Origin: Lycorma delicatula
Taxonomy: Eukaryota; Arthropoda; Insecta; Hemiptera; Fulgoridae
Assembly (NCBI RefSeq): GCF_047948215.1
Contig: NC_134460.1
Coordinates: 150,592,049 to 150,656,048, forward strand
DNA length: 64,000 nt
Reading direction: 5' to 3'
Shown here: positions 1 through 64,000 of the stretch, piece after piece
How the letters are laid out: the number at the start of each line of letters is the position of its first letter
How positions within the stretch are numbered: the stretch's first letter is position 1
Made by a program: the position numbers and the translations under genes
Notes under the pieces: model-generated
What the model saw: only the letters and a program-made list of their open reading frames with translations
Told to the model about the DNA's origin: nothing
Database searches by the model: none

Positions 1-905
1 ATCCCTTACCTGGTATTAGCAGATGATTTGACAATCCTTGAGAAAGATGAACGGAATGCAATAAAACAAATAGAAACACTCAAGGAATGTGCAGAAAAGT
101 GGGAGTACAAATTTCGTTTGAAAAAACAGTGTTCATCTGCTCCAGAATAGAAATCCCAAATTTGAACACAAAAATAAAGTCCCTCACTTGGAGAATTTAT
201 TACGCCAAACAGCTCTGAGAAACCAAGTCAATTGGACCGTCTGCAGAAGCTCAGGAAAGCTCTAGGTTTAGTGCAAAATTTCTACAACAAGAAATCCCTC
301 TTGTGTGAAAGGAAAATCCGGCGTTACAACACAGTTATTAAACCCACAGCATTATATTCCAGTGAAACATTGACCTTAAATAAGAAAACTGAAATAGAAG
401 AAATAATGAAACAGGAAAGAAAGATTATAAGGAAAATATTGGAACCAAGACAAACTGAAGAAGGATACAGATTACAACCGAACAAAATTGTTGGAACATA
501 CTCTAATATCGAAACTGACATAAGGAAAAGACAAATGAAATTCTTCAGCCACCTTTGCAGGCTGCCGGAAAACAGACTGACCAAAAGAATAATCGCATAC
601 TTAACATCATCATTAAAGGTTACAATCCCTTGGCTTGCAGAAACACGAAAAGATTTAGAACACGCCGGAATTACGCTGGAGGGGATCATAGACAGAAACA
701 CATGCAGAAATAAAATAGATAAATGGGAAGTTAAACCAAAGTACCGAATCCTAAACAACATTGTCCGAAATGGTCTGAAGAAAGAAAGAAGGCCTTTTCT
801 AAAAGAATTAAAGAATTTTAGAGGGAAAAGAAGAATGCCAAGCGAAATAAATATGAATCATGAATGCTTAACGGCTTCCATTGGAAGTTCTCGACTTCCA
901 ATATA
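1..905 (+). pseudogene. 3' part of a non-LTR retrotransposon reverse transcriptase (broken)
   Basis: The window opens inside a reverse transcriptase. Codons from base 1 read IPYLVLADDLTIL; LADD at bases 16-27 is the metal-binding palm motif, normally F/YADD. That frame stops at a TAG near base 148. Coding-like sequence resumes at 232-905 (224 codons) with the post-palm region: KPTALYSSETLTL is the thumb-side motif usually read as LxYGSETW, and a basic C-terminal region follows. The ATG at 232 is not a real start. The family belongs to the LINE RTs that lack RNase H; its protein differs from the RTE copies at 45 and 55 kb. The frame break and the missing 5' half make it inactive. It lies downstream of the ADAMTS stop codon, in the opposite orientation. 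Confidence 0.75.
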
Positions 906-953
906 GTTCTCGACTATATATATATATATTATATGAATGTTAACTTAAATGTT

Positions 954-1356
954 ATTTTAGTTTATTTTCCTCTTGAGTAGATAGAATTAAATATAAATGA
1001 CAAGACATATTTTACTTAAAAATATTTTCTTTATTAATCTCTTGGGTTAAGCAATCAGCTATACAACTTATCAATTAAATTCGCTTTGCTTCACTTAGAA
1101 TTCTCTAAGTTTTCTCAGGTGACAATACACATTCATACTTAATGTTGTATGAATACTTGTCATACTCAACGTATGAATGTGTATTGTCACCTGAGGAAGC
1201 TTAGAGAATTCTAAGTGAAGCAAAATGAATTTAATTGATAAGTTTGTATACCTGATTGCTTAACCGAAGAGATTAATAAAGATAATATTTTTAAGTAAAA
1301 TATGTCTTGTCATTTATATTTAATTCTATCTACTCAAGAGGAAAATAAACTAAAAT
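954..1356. repeat. Fold-back element with ~190-bp inverted arms
   Basis: Bases from about 954 to 1139 are nearly perfectly inverted at about 1160-1356, leaving a loop of roughly 20 bases around 1140-1165. The outer ends read ATTTTAGTTTATTTTCC and its complement. No ORF is present. This is the shape of a fold-back or MITE-type non-autonomous DNA element; the family is unknown. The high arm identity suggests recent formation or gene conversion. Confidence 0.75.
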
Positions 1357-1453
1357 TCTAAGTGAAATGTAGTGTGTTTAATTTATAAGTTTGTACAGCT
1401 GACTGGTTAACCCAACAGATTAATAAAGATAACATTTTTAAGTAAAATACGTC
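1354..1453 (+). repeat. Tandem partial copy of the fold-back right arm
   Basis: This stretch repeats, in direct orientation and with scattered changes, the part of the right arm at about 1208-1306: ATTCTAAGTGAA, then TTAATTxATAAGTTTGTA, then AGATTAATAAAGATAA. It abuts the fold-back element, so the arm has been duplicated next to itself. Confidence 0.6.
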
Positions 1454-2555
1454 TATATGTATATATTTATTTTATATATTAATATTTCAAGAATATTATT
1501 TTGCAAAAAAACACATTCCTGTTTTAAAAGTTATCAATAACATCAATGAACTGAAAATGTGTATTATATCCAATATATTTTTCTACGCAAATTCAATAAA
1601 AGAATTGTAGAATAGCAGGATTTTTAGGTTTTCAGATTGGCAACATGCACATCTGATCTGAGTATGGCTGAGCACTTAGGGCTGTTGACAAGTCTAGTTA
1701 AGGTTACAGAGAAGTATTAAGATCTTTTACAATAGGAATTTCATAAACTTGAGACAAATGATGAGTTCTTCATGTGAATAATTCAGACTGAAATAGCAAA
1801 ATTATAAGGCTCAGCCATTCTCTTTGTTTAATTTATTTCTTATGATGTTACCAGAGAATTTCTAAAAAGCCAAATTGTACTGGTACATTGGTTTGCTTCA
1901 CAATGATCAGATTAATGTGGAACATCAAAGAAGGTTAAGTTACAGATAGTTAATTGTTGTGGGGAATGTTGCTTATTAGAAAGACATATTCCATTTTTAC
2001 ATAACTGAGAGAGAAGGATCATAAAAAACAAAATAAATCTTATTAACTTTGGGATTACAGTTCACAAAATAAAATACTTTTATTATTTCATTATGCCATT
2101 ATCCAATGTATCCAATTAATAACATATATGTTATGAATTAATACTTTTTTAACTGTAACAAATTTGCAGCGAAGGTTTTCTTGTATCAACCAATTGTGTA
2201 CGTCCAATCGCGTGGCTACTGTCTTACTGCTTGAGTTCATTAAAATATTAGTGAATATTTGTTAATGACTGATAGATGATAGTTACTAAAAGAAATAAAC
2301 GTAATTGCATTAAAATAAAATCTATTTTTTTATAAATATACATTTGTTTACAAAATGATTGAATAACTAAAAAGTATGTTTTTAAACAATTTACATGCAA
2401 AATATTATATTTATAATGTTTTAAATTATACATAAAGTGTGCGTTTGTAGTATTATAAATTATAGCACTAAAATAGTATCTTTTTTTATAGCTGAATGCT
2501 ATAAATACGCATATGAAATGTACATACATTAACCGTTAAGAACTTCCGGATTCAA
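1454..2555. other. 3' flank of the ADAMTS-like gene, nothing recognised
   Basis: AT-rich sequence between the repeats at the window start and the ADAMTS stop codon. It should hold the 3' UTR of the minus-strand gene next to 2556. I see no coding similarity; the open frame at 2248-2529 is low-complexity and unsupported. Confidence 0.5.
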
Positions 2556-62880
<60,325 letters not shown>

Positions 62881-63712
62881 CTAAATATTCTGGAGTACAA
62901 GGAAAGGGGTCTATTATGAATCAATTTAGATGTATGACCCCTTCTGGTTTCAGTTATTTTTTTTATAGATTACCGACCAATTTAAACAATCTTTCCACAG
63001 ATTTATGTAAAATAAAATTAAAAGATCTCTTTAAATTTAAACAATATACTGACAACAGTCCTTAGATAATTCTAATTAAAAAACTAAAAAACAAACCTGA
63101 ATTCTTGCAGTTTCATTGAACAAATACATATTCTCAAGTAAATTTCACAAATGCCTTCAGAATTGTGTTTATTTAATATATTTACTATCGCTTCATATAT
63201 TTACTTATATCTAAGGTGTTTATACTTTAAATTATTAACATGAACTTTAATCACAAATATATTTTGTTTTAAAAATAAATTTTAATATATTTTTTTATGT
63301 AAATATTTTGTTAATCGTGTACTATTACTTTTTGCAATGTTTTCCTTGATCCAACAAGGCAAATGACCTTTGCTTATCCACAAAGTTGTATACACATTCC
63401 TAAACATTATCTACACAATGCATTATTATGAATCAACCAATAAAAGATTTATTTATTTATATTTTTGGGCATATTAGGTAGACAGTGATCATACATTTAA
63501 TCACTATTTATTGACTCATACTCTTGATTCCCTAATTGTGTAATCAAAATTCTCTGAAAATTGTAGGTGTTTATAGCACAAACTGCATATTCATGAGTTT
63601 AATTTATAATAGAGTAGCTTAAAAAATTATTACACACTATCTTTAAATGTATATTATATAAACATAAATAGATGTTGGACTCAGGCTCAAGTTTTACATT
63701 TGTTAATTACAT
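62881..63712. other. Gap between the two genes
   Basis: AT-rich sequence. The only coding-like piece is a minus-strand stretch at about 63096-63190 (YEAIVNILNKHNSEGICEIY) ahead of a GT donor; its acceptor is poor and it matches no ADAMTS region. Confidence 0.35.
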
Positions 63713-63898
63713 TTACTCGAGTGCCAATGATTTTAGTGTAAAATGATCACTGAGATTTAATGACTGGTTCCTTATATTTGCAACAGCTGCTTCTAAAAGA
63801 GCAACAGTTTTCTTTCTAATTCCCTCATCTTTAAAAGACTCTAAACAGGTTTCATACTTCCTCATTCCTGCCGCAAATCTAATGGCTTCTTTTTTAGC
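63713..63898 (-). CDS. Terminal exon of an unidentified second gene
   Basis: Acceptor TATTTTAG at 63899-63900 opens 61 codons plus a TAA stop at 63713-63715: AKKEAIRFAAGMRKYETCLE, SFKDEGIRKKTVALLEAAVA, NIRNQSLNLSDHFTLKSLAL, E. Base composition is clearly less AT-rich than the flanks and the protein is helix-prone and charged, as expected of a real cytosolic-type exon. I do not recognise the family. The rest of the gene lies beyond the window end. It is on the same strand as, and immediately upstream of, the ADAMTS-like exons. Confidence 0.55.
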   Translation of the reverse strand, partial: AKKEAIRFAAGMRKYETCLESFKDEGIRKKTVALLEAAVANIRNQSLNLSDHFTLKSLALE

Positions 63899-64000
63899 CT
63901 AAAATATCTTGAGTTGAAAAGCAGTGAACTGACCCATAATGAAACCTTATTTAAAAGGTTTTCAAGTAAATCTAGACTCACAGTGTTTAAGTTAATATAA
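63899..64000. other. Intron of the second gene, nothing recognised
   Basis: AT-rich sequence leading to the window end; presumably intron upstream of the acceptor at 63899. Confidence 0.4.

Noticed and set aside
324..761. 145-codon minus-strand open frame
   Set aside because: Antisense to the reverse transcriptase fragment at 1-905; no motif of its own.
63096..63190. Candidate extra exon ahead of the ADAMTS-like exon 1 (YEAIVNILNKHNSEGICEIY)
   Set aside because: Poor acceptor, in-frame stop just upstream and no resemblance to the ADAMTS catalytic N-terminus or prodomain.

Overview
The window looks like AT-rich, repeat-dense intronic DNA from an arthropod with a large genome, most likely an insect. 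The order is not certain; the mix of mariners, RTE-type LINEs, a tRNA-derived SINE and a Penelope-like element would fit a hemipteran, but that is inference. No bacterial, viral or organellar genes are visible.

The backbone is one minus-strand gene spread over about 60 kb (62880 down to 2556). I assembled 18 exons by hand from splice signals, protein similarity and codon phase. They join without a frame break into about 1051 codons ending in a stop. Domain order is metalloprotease (start missing), disintegrin-like, thrombospondin repeat 1 (TSR1), Cys-rich, spacer, TSR2, TSR3 and a long unfamiliar C-terminal tail. This is an ADAMTS secreted matrix protein, closest in spacer/TSR2 style to the ADAMTS6/10 subgroup. 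The main discovery is in exon 4: the zinc-binding motif reads HQLGHSLGAEHD. All three zinc histidines and the final Asp are present, but the catalytic Glu is Gln. The locus therefore appears to encode a natural ADAMTS pseudoprotease, also with fewer TSRs than its relatives and a non-PLAC tail.

At the upper end (63713-63898) lies the last exon of a second, unidentified minus-strand gene. It sits only about 830 bp upstream of the first visible ADAMTS exon, which makes the location of the ADAMTS signal peptide and prodomain puzzling.

The introns and the downstream flank (1-2555) are filled with decayed transposable elements. They include non-LTR retrotransposon pieces (1-905, 5.75-6.4 kb, 7.26-8.78 kb, 42.5-43.5 kb), two long copies of one RTE-type LINE (45.0-47.6 and 55.0-57.8 kb), several Tc1/mariner elements (13.6, 21.3-22.5, 23.2-24.5, 41.4-42.1, 43.6-44.0, 50.4-50.7, 52.7-54.0 and 61.6-62.4 kb), a Penelope-like element (22.5-25.5 kb) with an internally deleted relative (29.5-30.5 kb), a Helitron-like helicase scrap (12.3-12.8 kb), an intron-bearing transposon-like gene (26.3-28.2 kb), tRNA-derived SINEs, two large fold-back elements and a 2.1 kb non-coding element with short terminal inverted repeats. 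Several are nested, so a relative order of insertion can be read: RTE into SINE, mariner into Penelope, one LINE into another.
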